A stretch of 17,756 bases of DNA from Actinomycetes bacterium (GTDB lineage Bacteria > Actinomycetota > Actinomycetes > Mycobacteriales > Mycobacteriaceae), in assembly GCA_023416315.1 (NCBI GenBank), contig JAEZIA010000356.1:1-17756 (forward strand). Reading direction: 5' to 3'. This document shows positions 1 through 7,081 of the stretch, one piece after another. Made by a program: the position numbers and the translations under genes. Numbering within the stretch: the first letter of the stretch is position 1; each line of letters begins with the position of its first letter. Below the pieces are notes generated by a model. The model did not search any database and was not told where the DNA came from. It saw only the letters and a program-made list of their open reading frames with translations.

Positions 1-101
1 TCGAGGGCGCGGTGAACTCGTCGCAGACACCCGAGCGGGATCTGTCGGTGCAGCTGTCGGGTTGGATGTTGATGGAGGCGGCACATACGGTGACAGCGTG
101 A
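1..101 (+). CDS. C-terminal end of an unidentified protein (5' truncated by window edge)
   Basis: Reading from base 3 gives an open frame of 32 sense codons ending at TGA 99-101. The residues near the end read SVQLSGWMLMEAAHTVTA, a plausible globular C-terminus, but too little to identify a family. The main reason to believe in it is its junction with the next gene: the stop overlaps the GTG start of nhaA as GTGA (98-101), the usual sign of translational coupling in actinobacterial operons. The rest of the gene lies left of the window. It could be chance coding, since GC-rich DNA stays open easily, but the overlap argues against that. Confidence 0.55.
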   Translation, partial: EGAVNSSQTPERDLSVQLSGWMLMEAAHTVTA

Positions 102-1915
102 AAGGCAGCCGGCTGGGTCGGGACCCGACAGCGAAGCGCTTTGGCGAGAATGCCGCCGCAGCATTACTGCTGACATTCACCCTCGTGGCGATTCTGTGGG
201 CGAATTCGCCGTGGGCACATACCTATTCCGAGTTCTGGGAGACCGACCTCGGCTTGAGCTTCGGCACCATGCACGCCGAGCTGACCGTCAAGGAGCTCGT
301 CAACGACGCGTTGATGGCGTTCTTCTTCTTCATCGTCGGCCTGGAGGTCAAGGCTCAGTTCACCATCGGTGAACTCACCGAGCGCTCCCGCGCGATGGTG
401 CCGGTGGTCGCTGCGATCGCGGGGCTGACGCTGCCCGCGGTGATCTTTCTGTTGTTCAATCCGTCCGGTGACGCCGCCAGCGCGTGGGGTGTGGTGATCT
501 CCACCGACACCGCGTTCCTGGTCGGGGCACTCGCCATCATCGCGCCCAAATATCCGGCGCGGCTGCGGACCTTCCTACTGACACTCGCCGTCGTCGACGA
601 CGTGGGTGCACTCGCCGCGATCGCGCTGTTCTACTCCGAGCGGATCCGGGTGATCCCACTGCTGATCGCCGTGGTGCTCGTCGCCGCGCTGATCGGAGTG
701 CGCTACCTGCCTGCCGCCATCCGCGGGGTGGCGTATTCGATTCTGGCCGTTGCCTTGTGGCTGGCCCTGTACTCCGGCGGGGTGCACCCCACGCTGGCCG
801 GTGTGGTGGTGGCGCTGGTGATCCCGGTGTTCACGCCCGAACGTCAGCGGGTGGAAGCGGCCGTCGACGTCATCCGCGCGTTCCGCCAGTCACCGAACTC
901 CGAATACGCCCGCGCTGCCACCCGCAGTCTGCGGGACTCGATCTCGATCAACGAGCGCCTGGTGACCGGGGTCGGACCCTATGTGTCCTTCGGGGTGCTG
1001 CCGCTGTTCGCGTTGGCCAACGCCGGTGTCCGACTGGACACCGACACCGTGCTGGCGGCCATGCGGTCACCGCTGACCTGGGGTGTGGTGGCCGGCCTGG
1101 TGGTCGGCAAGCTGATCGGCATCACCGCGGCGACCTGGCTGGTGCAGCGCACCGGGCTCGGCAGGCTCTCACCGGGTCTGACGTTGCGGCGGATCGCCGG
1201 CGGCGCGGCGCTGTCCGGGATCGGGTTCACGATATCGCTGTTCATCGTCGACCTGGCCATCGACGACCCCCGCTCGGCCGACCTGGCCCGGGTCGGCGTG
1301 CTGGCCGCTTCGGCGATCGCATTCACGTTGGGGTGGGCGATCTTCCGCCTCACCGATCGGTTCAGCCCGCCGGTCGCCGTCGGCCTCAAGCTGGTCCGCG
1401 ACGTCGACCCCGCGCGCGACCACATGCGCGGACCTGCCGACGCCCCGCTCACGTTGGTGGAATACGGCGACTACGAATGCCCGTTCTGCAGCCGTACCAC
1501 CGGGGCGATCGACGAAGTCCGCGCACACTTCGGCGACCAATTGCGTTACGTATGGCGGCATCTGCCGCTGGAGCGGGTCCACCCACGCTCCCTGGACGCC
1601 GCCCGGGCCAGCGAGGCCGCCGCCCTGCAGGGCAAGTTCTTCGAGATGGGCGCGATGATGTTCAAGTTCCAGGACCACCTGGAATGGCAGCACATCTACC
1701 GCTACGCCGACCAAGTGGGTTGCGACATCGCGCAATTCGATGAGGATCTGCATTCGCCGCGGGTGCTGCACCACGTCGACGACGACGTTCAAGACGGCGA
1801 ACTGATGGACCTCAACGCGACGCCGACATTCTTCGTCAACGGCATCCGCCATCGGGGGCCGTGGGATTCGGCCAGTCTGATCCGTGCGCTGGAGGCGACC
1901 CGGCCCACCACCTAG
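98..1915 (+). CDS. nhaA: Na+/H+ antiporter NhaA with C-terminal DsbA/thioredoxin-like domain
   Basis: Inner-membrane antiporter that exchanges protons for sodium, with an added redox domain. Residues about 15-420 (numbered from GTG 98) are a complete NhaA with many hydrophobic segments. They keep the ion-site motifs: STDTAFLVG near residue 137, AVVDDVGAL with the Asp pair at about 167-168, and a Lys in VVGKLIG near 338. Residues about 425-600 form a DsbA-like thioredoxin fold: VEYGDYECPFC with the CxxC at about 461-464, and a cis-Pro loop in NATPTFFVNG. I chose GTG 98 because it overlaps the upstream stop as GTGA and follows a GGAGG at 74-78. An in-frame TTG at 62 would add 12 non-hydrophobic residues and has a poorer ribosome site. 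Such fusions are known in actinobacteria. NhaA termini are normally cytoplasmic, so the CPFC domain would face the cytosol, unlike true DsbA (inference). The stop shares CTAG with the convergent methyltransferase gene. Confidence 0.95.
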   Translation: MKGSRLGRDPTAKRFGENAAAALLLTFTLVAILWANSPWAHTYSEFWETDLGLSFGTMHAELTVKELVNDALMAFFFFIVGLEVKAQFTIGELTERSRAMVPVVAAIAGLTLPAVIFLLFNPSGDAASAWGVVISTDTAFLVGALAIIAPKYPARLRTFLLTLAVVDDVGALAAIALFYSERIRVIPLLIAVVLVAALIGVRYLPAAIRGVAYSILAVALWLALYSGGVHPTLAGVVVALVIPVFTPERQRVEAAVDVIRAFRQSPNSEYARAATRSLRDSISINERLVTGVGPYVSFGVLPLFALANAGVRLDTDTVLAAMRSPLTWGVVAGLVVGKLIGITAATWLVQRTGLGRLSPGLTLRRIAGGAALSGIGFTISLFIVDLAIDDPRSADLARVGVLAASAIAFTLGWAIFRLTDRFSPPVAVGLKLVRDVDPARDHMRGPADAPLTLVEYGDYECPFCSRTTGAIDEVRAHFGDQLRYVWRHLPLERVHPRSLDAARASEAAALQGKFFEMGAMMFKFQDHLEWQHIYRYADQVGCDIAQFDEDLHSPRVLHHVDDDVQDGELMDLNATPTFFVNGIRHRGPWDSASLIRALEATRPTT

Positions 1916-2592
1916 GGTGCGCGGCGCCCGGCGATCATCATGATCGGCGAGCCGGGAATCCGGGCGACGGTGACGTCGACCAGATCCGGGCGGTCGGCAA
2001 GCGCCCGGCCGTCGTCCAGGTCGATCGCGCGTCCGGCGATCCAGGTCCGGAAGATCGCCAGGTTGACCCGGTCCAGAAAACGCGGTGCCTTGTAGAAGGT
2101 GATGAACCGTTCCGCGTCCTCAAAGGTGGCGCTGCGATCCGCCTCGGTGACGAACAGCGGCCCACCCCGCTTGAGTACCCGGATGCATTCGCCGATGCCC
2201 TGGGGTTTCGAGGTCCAGTGTTTGATCGAGCCGTAGCTCAGCACTCCGTCGAAGGTCTCGTCGGGGAAGTCCAGGTTGGTGGCATCGCCGAGCCGGAACG
2301 AGACCCGGTCGGAGTAGCCGGCCATCCGCTTGCGGACGCGGTCGATTTGCGGCTGGGAGAGGTCGATGCCGACGATACGAAGGTCGGGCCGCTGGTCGGC
2401 GAGGTACTTGGTGAACAGCCCGCCGCCGCAGCCCACGTCGAGGACATAGCCGTTCTGCGGTAGCTGGGGCAGGAAGTACTCGTCGACGGCGTGACGCGAT
2501 TCGTAGACCGCGGGGGCGACGACGGTCTCGTACATCCAGGCGTGCGCGCCGGTGTACGTGTTGGTGATCTTGTCGAACGGTGCCATAACCAT
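1912..2592 (-). CDS. Class I SAM-dependent methyltransferase
   Basis: A 226-residue Rossmann-fold methyltransferase. Motif I is VLDVGCGGG at residues 50-58, followed by an acidic residue in VGIDLSQ that would bind the SAM ribose, then the GDATNLDFPDETFDGVLS block that usually covers motifs II and III. The substrate cannot be read from the sequence; the fold fits small-molecule O-, N- or C-methyltransferases (Methyltransf_11/25 type). The ATG at 2592 has a good AGGAG site 6 nt upstream. A second ATG at 2586 would be too far from it. The gene lies 43 bp downstream of the MoeY-like gene on the same strand, so it may be the last gene of a P450-moeY-methyltransferase operon. An inverted repeat in that gap could give separate control. 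Its stop (1912-1914) overlaps the nhaA stop. Confidence 0.92.
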   Translation of the reverse strand: MVMAPFDKITNTYTGAHAWMYETVVAPAVYESRHAVDEYFLPQLPQNGYVLDVGCGGGLFTKYLADQRPDLRIVGIDLSQPQIDRVRKRMAGYSDRVSFRLGDATNLDFPDETFDGVLSYGSIKHWTSKPQGIGECIRVLKRGGPLFVTEADRSATFEDAERFITFYKAPRFLDRVNLAIFRTWIAGRAIDLDDGRALADRPDLVDVTVARIPGSPIMMIAGRRAP

Positions 2593-2621
2593 GGACGGCT
2601 CCTGTTGTTCGCGTCGAGTTG

Positions 2622-2640
2622 GCTGATAGTACCAATCAGC
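2622..2640. promoter_or_regulatory. Inverted repeat, candidate operator upstream of methyltransferase gene
   Basis: GCTGAT and ATCAGC flank a 7-nt centre; 7 of 9 half-site positions pair. The repeat covers the last codon region and stop of the MoeY-like gene and ends 30 nt before the methyltransferase start. Read on the minus strand it contains TACTAT (2631-2626), a reasonable -10 hexamer, so a protein bound here could control a promoter private to the methyltransferase. It could equally be a small RNA hairpin between two cistrons. No run of T follows, so it is not a standard terminator. Confidence 0.35.
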
Positions 2641-4747
2641 GGGGCTGCGGCAGTGGGCGGCGGCGGCTGCGCGTCGAGGCCGGCCCGGCGTGCGCCAGCC
2701 GGAGGATCAGCACCAGTGATTCGCCGGGCTGGACGCCGGCCAGCTCGGCGAACTGCGCCTGCAGCTCGACCAGTGCACCGGCGAAAGGTGGTGACAATTC
2801 GACGAGTTCATTGCGGTGCACGGCATGCAGAAACACCGGGGAGATCGGATGCACCGCCAACCCGTGGTGCTGCGCGACGATCCAGACCGCCTCGGCTGCC
2901 GAACCACCGCGGGCGTAGTCGATCAGCCGGCCCCCGCTGGTCGTGATCACAGCCACCGCGGACGTCGCGTGGACACGCTCGGCGACGTCGTCACCGAGCG
3001 CCTCCCCGGCATCCCAGTCGGCCAGCAGGCCCATGACGTCGGAGCGGCGCAGGATCTCCATCACCGCGAAGTCGCCAGGGTCGAGTTCCAGCCCCCGGAC
3101 GTCGATTCCGCTGTCTGCGGGTTCGTCGCCGGGCCAGCGCATCTCGGAGATCATCTCCCGGTGCAGGCGCGGCGTCAGGAAGCGAAGCCGGTCGGTGGTG
3201 GCCAGAATCGTTGCGGCCTTATCGATATCGCTACGGTCGGTGATCAGGTGTAGTCCGGCCCCCTCACGAGCCGCCCACTGGTGAAGCTGGTCGATCGTCT
3301 CGGCGGAGAGGGGTTGCGGAGTTCCCTTGCGGCGGTTGGTCTCCCGTTGCAGCATCGGCTGGTACAGACCGGCCAGTGCGGGGTCGACGCCATCACCGAG
3401 TCGCAGCGTCGCTTCGAGCAGGGCGGGACCGTCGGTCACCCAGTCGACCGGACCGAGCACACCCGCGTGGGCGGCGGCCACCCGGGCGTTGAAGGTCGCC
3501 GCACCGACCGCGACCGCGCTGCCCCGGAAGGCGACGTCCATCATCGACTTGTATTGCGGCGCAATGCGGATCCGCACGGTGTCGGCCTGGGTGTCGATCT
3601 CCCAAGGCTGGGCGTTGCCGCCGGACGGCGCGCGCACCGCGGCGCTGGCGATTGCGGTCACCGGGTCACCGGGCGCTTCGACCTCGGTCGGCGGCGCGTC
3701 GGCACCGGGCTGCGTCGGATCGCCGAGGGCCGGTTCGGCGATGTCGGAAAGTGCCTGGCCGATGTCGATGCGGACCTGACCGGACCCCAGCGGCTCCCCG
3801 AGGCCGATGCGGCGGGCGGCCTCGGCCACGATGGTGGCGCCGAGGGTGACCTCGCCGGCCAGCTGTGGCCAGGTGGACAGGGTGTGGCCGACCTCGACCA
3901 GCGACGCGGTCAGCCGCCCGGAGGATCGGCTGGCGTCGAGATGGCGCAACATGTACGGGATTCGGTCCTGCTGCGACAGCGCGGCCAGCTGTGCGGAGTC
4001 CACTCCGCCCAGGACACCGTGCATGACGGGACGGTCCGGCGCGAGATCGAAGCGCTCCACGTCGATCAGACCTCTGTCGCTGGTCGCCATCAAGACCGGC
4101 AGCCGCCGATCCCGGGCGGCCTCGCGGATGCGGACCTTCATGTCCAGCGAGTCGCACTCCTCGACCACGATGTCGATGTCGTCGAGAAACTCCTCGAGGG
4201 ACTCCGCCCGCACACCGGCGGTCATCACCTCGACCCGCAGGTACGGATCGAGTTCGGCGATGCGCCGCGCCGTCACCACGGCCTTGTTGAGCCCGATGTC
4301 CAGGATCGTGGCGGGCACCCGGTTGAGGTTGGACAGCTCGAGGTGGTCGAAGTCGGCGAGGCGCAGCGTGCCGCACAGCCCTTCGGCGGCGAGGGTGTGC
4401 GCAATGACGTGGCCGACGCTGAGCCCGGCGATCGCGATCCGGACCGTACCGAGCCGGCGCTGCTCCGCCGCGGTGATCAGGTTGCGGTTGCGGTCGGTGC
4501 GGACCGCCCGAAACCCGTTCGGCCCCAAGATCGCGACGAGGGTTCGACGCCACGGGTAGTACGCCCACCGGGTCGGCTCGTCAAGCAACTCCGCGCCCGG
4601 CGCCGGCTGGAGCTTGTTGAGGTCGGCGAGCAGCGCCGCCCGATGGTCGATGACATCGACCCCGGGGTCTGCGCGCAGCGCGTCGAGCGCGGCGTCACCG
4701 TCGTGGAGAATGTCGGCGGTGTAGCCCGCTGTGTGGTCAACGGCCAT
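2636..4747 (-). CDS. moeY: Rv1355c/MoeY-like fusion: ThiF/E1-like domain plus nitroreductase-like domain
   Basis: A 703-residue two-domain protein. Residues about 60-330 resemble the ThiF/MoeB/E1 adenylation fold: the nucleotide loop is AIAGLSVGH (about 105-113), followed by DFDHLELSNLNR (132-143), a close match to the family's DxDxxxxSNLNRQ. A Pro/Asp-rich linker (about 338-362) leads to a nitroreductase-like domain starting with AVRAPSGGNAQPWEI (370-384), most like the Acg-type FMN-fold proteins of mycobacteria. M. tuberculosis Rv1355c, named MoeY and of similar size, has this architecture as I recall. The glycine loop is degenerate (G-L-S-V-G-H rather than GxGGxG), and the whole protein has only two cysteines (125 and 198), so the usual CxxC zinc pairs of MoeB/ThiF are absent. 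A direct MoeB role is therefore doubtful despite the name. Its ATG lies 3 nt after the P450 stop, implying co-transcription and coupling. Confidence 0.88.
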   Translation of the reverse strand: MAVDHTAGYTADILHDGDAALDALRADPGVDVIDHRAALLADLNKLQPAPGAELLDEPTRWAYYPWRRTLVAILGPNGFRAVRTDRNRNLITAAEQRRLGTVRIAIAGLSVGHVIAHTLAAEGLCGTLRLADFDHLELSNLNRVPATILDIGLNKAVVTARRIAELDPYLRVEVMTAGVRAESLEEFLDDIDIVVEECDSLDMKVRIREAARDRRLPVLMATSDRGLIDVERFDLAPDRPVMHGVLGGVDSAQLAALSQQDRIPYMLRHLDASRSSGRLTASLVEVGHTLSTWPQLAGEVTLGATIVAEAARRIGLGEPLGSGQVRIDIGQALSDIAEPALGDPTQPGADAPPTEVEAPGDPVTAIASAAVRAPSGGNAQPWEIDTQADTVRIRIAPQYKSMMDVAFRGSAVAVGAATFNARVAAAHAGVLGPVDWVTDGPALLEATLRLGDGVDPALAGLYQPMLQRETNRRKGTPQPLSAETIDQLHQWAAREGAGLHLITDRSDIDKAATILATTDRLRFLTPRLHREMISEMRWPGDEPADSGIDVRGLELDPGDFAVMEILRRSDVMGLLADWDAGEALGDDVAERVHATSAVAVITTSGGRLIDYARGGSAAEAVWIVAQHHGLAVHPISPVFLHAVHRNELVELSPPFAGALVELQAQFAELAGVQPGESLVLILRLAHAGPASTRSRRRPLPQPR

Positions 4748-4750
4748 GGA

Positions 4751-6118
4751 TCAGCGCTTCCGGATTCGGGCGCGGATCGGCGCGCCGGCGATCATCGTGA
4801 AATGCAGGGCGAGCGGGAAATCCGGCTCGAGCGAGGTGATTTCGGCTCGGCGGATGATGCTCGCCAGAGCGAGCGTGACTTCGAGCATTGCGAAGTGGTC
4901 ACCGATGCAGGAGCGGGGACCACCACCGAACGGGATGTACTGCCACCGTTCCGGCTTTTTGGCGGCGTCGGGACCGAACCGGTCGGGATTGAACCGCAGC
5001 GGGTCGTCCCACAGGGTCGGGTCACGCTGGACCGCCATCCTGCCCAGCACCACCATCGTTCCCGCTTCCACGCGGTAGCCGCCGACTTCGAGGTCGCGGC
5101 ACGCCATCCGGGTGCCGGTGGGTGCGGGCGGGCACAGCCGGAGCGATTCGCGCACCACCTGCGCGGTGTAGCCGAGGCTGGACAGGTCGTCGGGGTCCAG
5201 CGGTCGATCGGGCAGCGCGGCCACCTCGGCGGCCACGCGGTCCTGGCAGGCGGGATCACGCCCGAGCGCCCACAACGCATACGCCAGTGTGGTTGCGGTG
5301 GTGTCGTGGCCGGCGAACATAAAGATGATGATCTCATCGCAGATTTCGCTGTCGGACAACCGCTTTCCGGTTTCCGGGTCCTGCGCGGCGATCAGCGCGT
5401 GAACCAGCGGGGCCACCCGGTCGGGATCGCGCCGACACTCGCTGACGATGTCACCGGCCAGCCGGTGGAGCCTGGCGCTGGCTTGCCGCGCCCGTCGTCG
5501 TGCAGGCGTCGGCAACCAGTGTGGGGCGCGGACCGGGCGGGTGGCGCGGGCGATCGCATACGACAGTGCGACGCGCAGCGGTTCGGCGACGTCGTCGGCG
5601 CGCGCCTCCAGGTCCATGCCGAGCACCGAGCGGCCCAGCGCGCGCAGGGTGAGTGCCCGCGATTCGGCGTCCAGGTCCACCTCGCCGCCATCCGGCCAGT
5701 CGCCGCAGACCGACTCGGCGGCCTGCGCCATGTGGCCGCCGAATTCCCGGACCCGCTGCTTGGTGAACACCGGCTGGATCGTGCGGCGCCGCGGTCGCCA
5801 TGGTTCATACGGCAGGTCGGCCAGATTCGCGCCGATGATCCGGCGCATCTCGTCGAACACCGGGCTGGTCTTGTCGACCGAACCGTCCTTGATGCTGAGC
5901 ACGTCGCGCAGCGCGCTCGGCGAGGTGACGAGCACCATCGGCGGCATCAGCCAGCGCGGGCCGACGGTGAAGCGCGTGACGGGTCCGCCGGCGTCGCGCA
6001 ACCGTTCGGTGCCGGTGCTGAATTCCTTCACAGCTTTGAGGCGCTCGCGCAACGGCATCGGGTTGACCGGCGCCAGCGGCAACGATTCGAGGCCACCGCT
6101 GATTGGGGCCTGAGTCAC
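4751..6118 (-). CDS. Cytochrome P450
   Basis: A soluble 455-residue heme monooxygenase with all core motifs. There is a C-helix WRPRRRTIQP (about 107-116), an I-helix oxygen-activation motif AGHDTT (269-274), the K-helix ESLR (324-327), and a heme loop FGGGPRSCIG (397-406) with Cys404 as iron ligand. No N-terminal membrane anchor is visible. It needs separate ferredoxin and reductase partners, none of which is in this window. The substrate is unknown; I cannot assign a CYP family number. I chose GTG 6118 because GGAGG (6128-6124) lies 5 nt upstream. A longer in-frame TTG start at 6187 would add 23 residues and would run across the divergent promoter region. The gene is first in a probable operon with the MoeY-like gene (3-nt gap) and the methyltransferase. 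Confidence 0.95.
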   Translation of the reverse strand: MTQAPISGGLESLPLAPVNPMPLRERLKAVKEFSTGTERLRDAGGPVTRFTVGPRWLMPPMVLVTSPSALRDVLSIKDGSVDKTSPVFDEMRRIIGANLADLPYEPWRPRRRTIQPVFTKQRVREFGGHMAQAAESVCGDWPDGGEVDLDAESRALTLRALGRSVLGMDLEARADDVAEPLRVALSYAIARATRPVRAPHWLPTPARRRARQASARLHRLAGDIVSECRRDPDRVAPLVHALIAAQDPETGKRLSDSEICDEIIIFMFAGHDTTATTLAYALWALGRDPACQDRVAAEVAALPDRPLDPDDLSSLGYTAQVVRESLRLCPPAPTGTRMACRDLEVGGYRVEAGTMVVLGRMAVQRDPTLWDDPLRFNPDRFGPDAAKKPERWQYIPFGGGPRSCIGDHFAMLEVTLALASIIRRAEITSLEPDFPLALHFTMIAGAPIRARIRKR

Positions 6119-6214
6119 GGGGTCCTCCACTATTTCAATAAGGAACGAAGTGTACCGAGTGGTCCCGGGTTTAATGAGGGGGCGCAAGTGGGCGCGGGCA
6201 GAAGGGTTTCGTCA
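6119..6214. promoter_or_regulatory. Divergent promoter region between P450 and methyltransferase
   Basis: This 96-bp spacer must hold the promoters for the minus-strand P450 operon and the plus-strand methyltransferase gene. It is more AT-rich than its surroundings. Candidate -10 hexamers are TACACT on the minus strand (6154-6149) and TTTAAT on the plus strand (6170-6175). Neither has a convincing -35. The P450 ribosome site GGAGG is at 6124-6128. No strong operator palindrome stands out. Confidence 0.4.
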
Positions 6215-7078
6215 ATGGGGATTCGACCGCTGTGGCGGATACCGGGCATCGTCGTGCGGGAGCGGATGCATTCGCCGGGGCGTGAACGCATCCCCGAGCC
6301 GATGGTGATGGACGACGCCGAAGCGGTGGCGTTCTTCCACGCCGGGGGTGGGGCGAACCCCGGCATGCGCGCCGTGTACGACCTGTGTGCCCGCGCACTG
6401 GACGCGATGCTGCCGCAGGGCGGCCGCCTGCTCGACCTCGGCATCGGCTCCGGTCGTGCGCTGGGCGCGGTGCTGCGCAGGCGCCCGGACATCACCGCGG
6501 TCGGCGTCGACCTGGCGCCCAACATGCTGGCAACGGCCCGAAAACTGTTCGCCGCCGAAGGTCTCGACGGACGTGTGGAACTCGTGCAGGCCGACATCAC
6601 GGCGCTGCCCGACTCACTCACCGGTGCGCCGTGGGACGCGATCTCGTGCATGTGGACGCTGCACCAACTTCCCGACGCCGACGTGCTCAGCGCCGCCCTG
6701 CGCCAAATCGCCGCGGTGCGGCGGGACAGCGGCGCGGCGTTGTGGATCTCCGATTTCGCTCGGCTGCGGGACCCGTCGGCGTGCCCGGCGATGTTGCAGT
6801 GCGTGGACCCCGACTCGCCGATGGGCCTGCGCCAGGACGCGATCGCCAGTGAGGCCGCGGCGTTCACCCGCGACGAGCTGTCGGCGGCGCTCGACTTGGC
6901 GGGGCTCGGCGATCTGAGCTCCGGGCACGCCACGCCGCTGCCGTACCTGCAGGCGTACTGGAGGTTCGGGGAGAAGGGTAAACCAGCCCCAGTCGGTAAG
7001 CGACCCGCCCAGTTACACGGCCAGGCCCGACGTGAGGCGGCGTTGCTGCGCTGGGGATTCACCGCCAAACCGTTCTGA
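6215..7078 (+). CDS. Class I SAM-dependent methyltransferase (second copy, unrelated subfamily)
   Basis: A 287-residue methyltransferase with motif I RLLDLGIGSGRA (about 71-82), the acidic ribose contact in AVGVDLAPNM (about 95-104), and ISCMWTLHQLPDADV, the usual post-III helix region. It shares only these family motifs with the methyltransferase at 1912-2592 and has an N-terminal cap (residues 1-65) and a basic C-terminal extension. Substrate unknown. ATG 6215 is preceded by GAAGGG (6201-6206). An in-frame GTG at 6188 with AGGGGG upstream would add nine residues and cannot be excluded, although a possible -10 at 6170-6175 fits the ATG better. The gene is divergent from the P450 and convergent with the dehydrogenase, whose stop lies 3 nt away. 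Sharing a control region with the P450 operon makes joint function possible but unproven. Confidence 0.88.
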   Translation: MGIRPLWRIPGIVVRERMHSPGRERIPEPMVMDDAEAVAFFHAGGGANPGMRAVYDLCARALDAMLPQGGRLLDLGIGSGRALGAVLRRRPDITAVGVDLAPNMLATARKLFAAEGLDGRVELVQADITALPDSLTGAPWDAISCMWTLHQLPDADVLSAALRQIAAVRRDSGAALWISDFARLRDPSACPAMLQCVDPDSPMGLRQDAIASEAAAFTRDELSAALDLAGLGDLSSGHATPLPYLQAYWRFGEKGKPAPVGKRPAQLHGQARREAALLRWGFTAKPF

Positions 7079-7081
7079 TTC

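Noticed and set aside
62..97. NhaA start at TTG 62
   Set aside because: Poor ribosome site and an atypical Gly/Asp-rich extension. GTG 98 overlaps the upstream stop as GTGA.
3281..6187. Long plus-strand frame running in front of the second methyltransferase, as if it were a 1265-residue protein
   Set aside because: This part is antisense to the MoeY-like gene and the P450, both of which have clear motifs. Only the portion from about 6215 shows protein-family motifs, so the start belongs there.
6119..6187. Longer P450 beginning at TTG 6187
   Set aside because: The added residues would cover the divergent promoter region, and GTG 6118 has GGAGG at ideal spacing.
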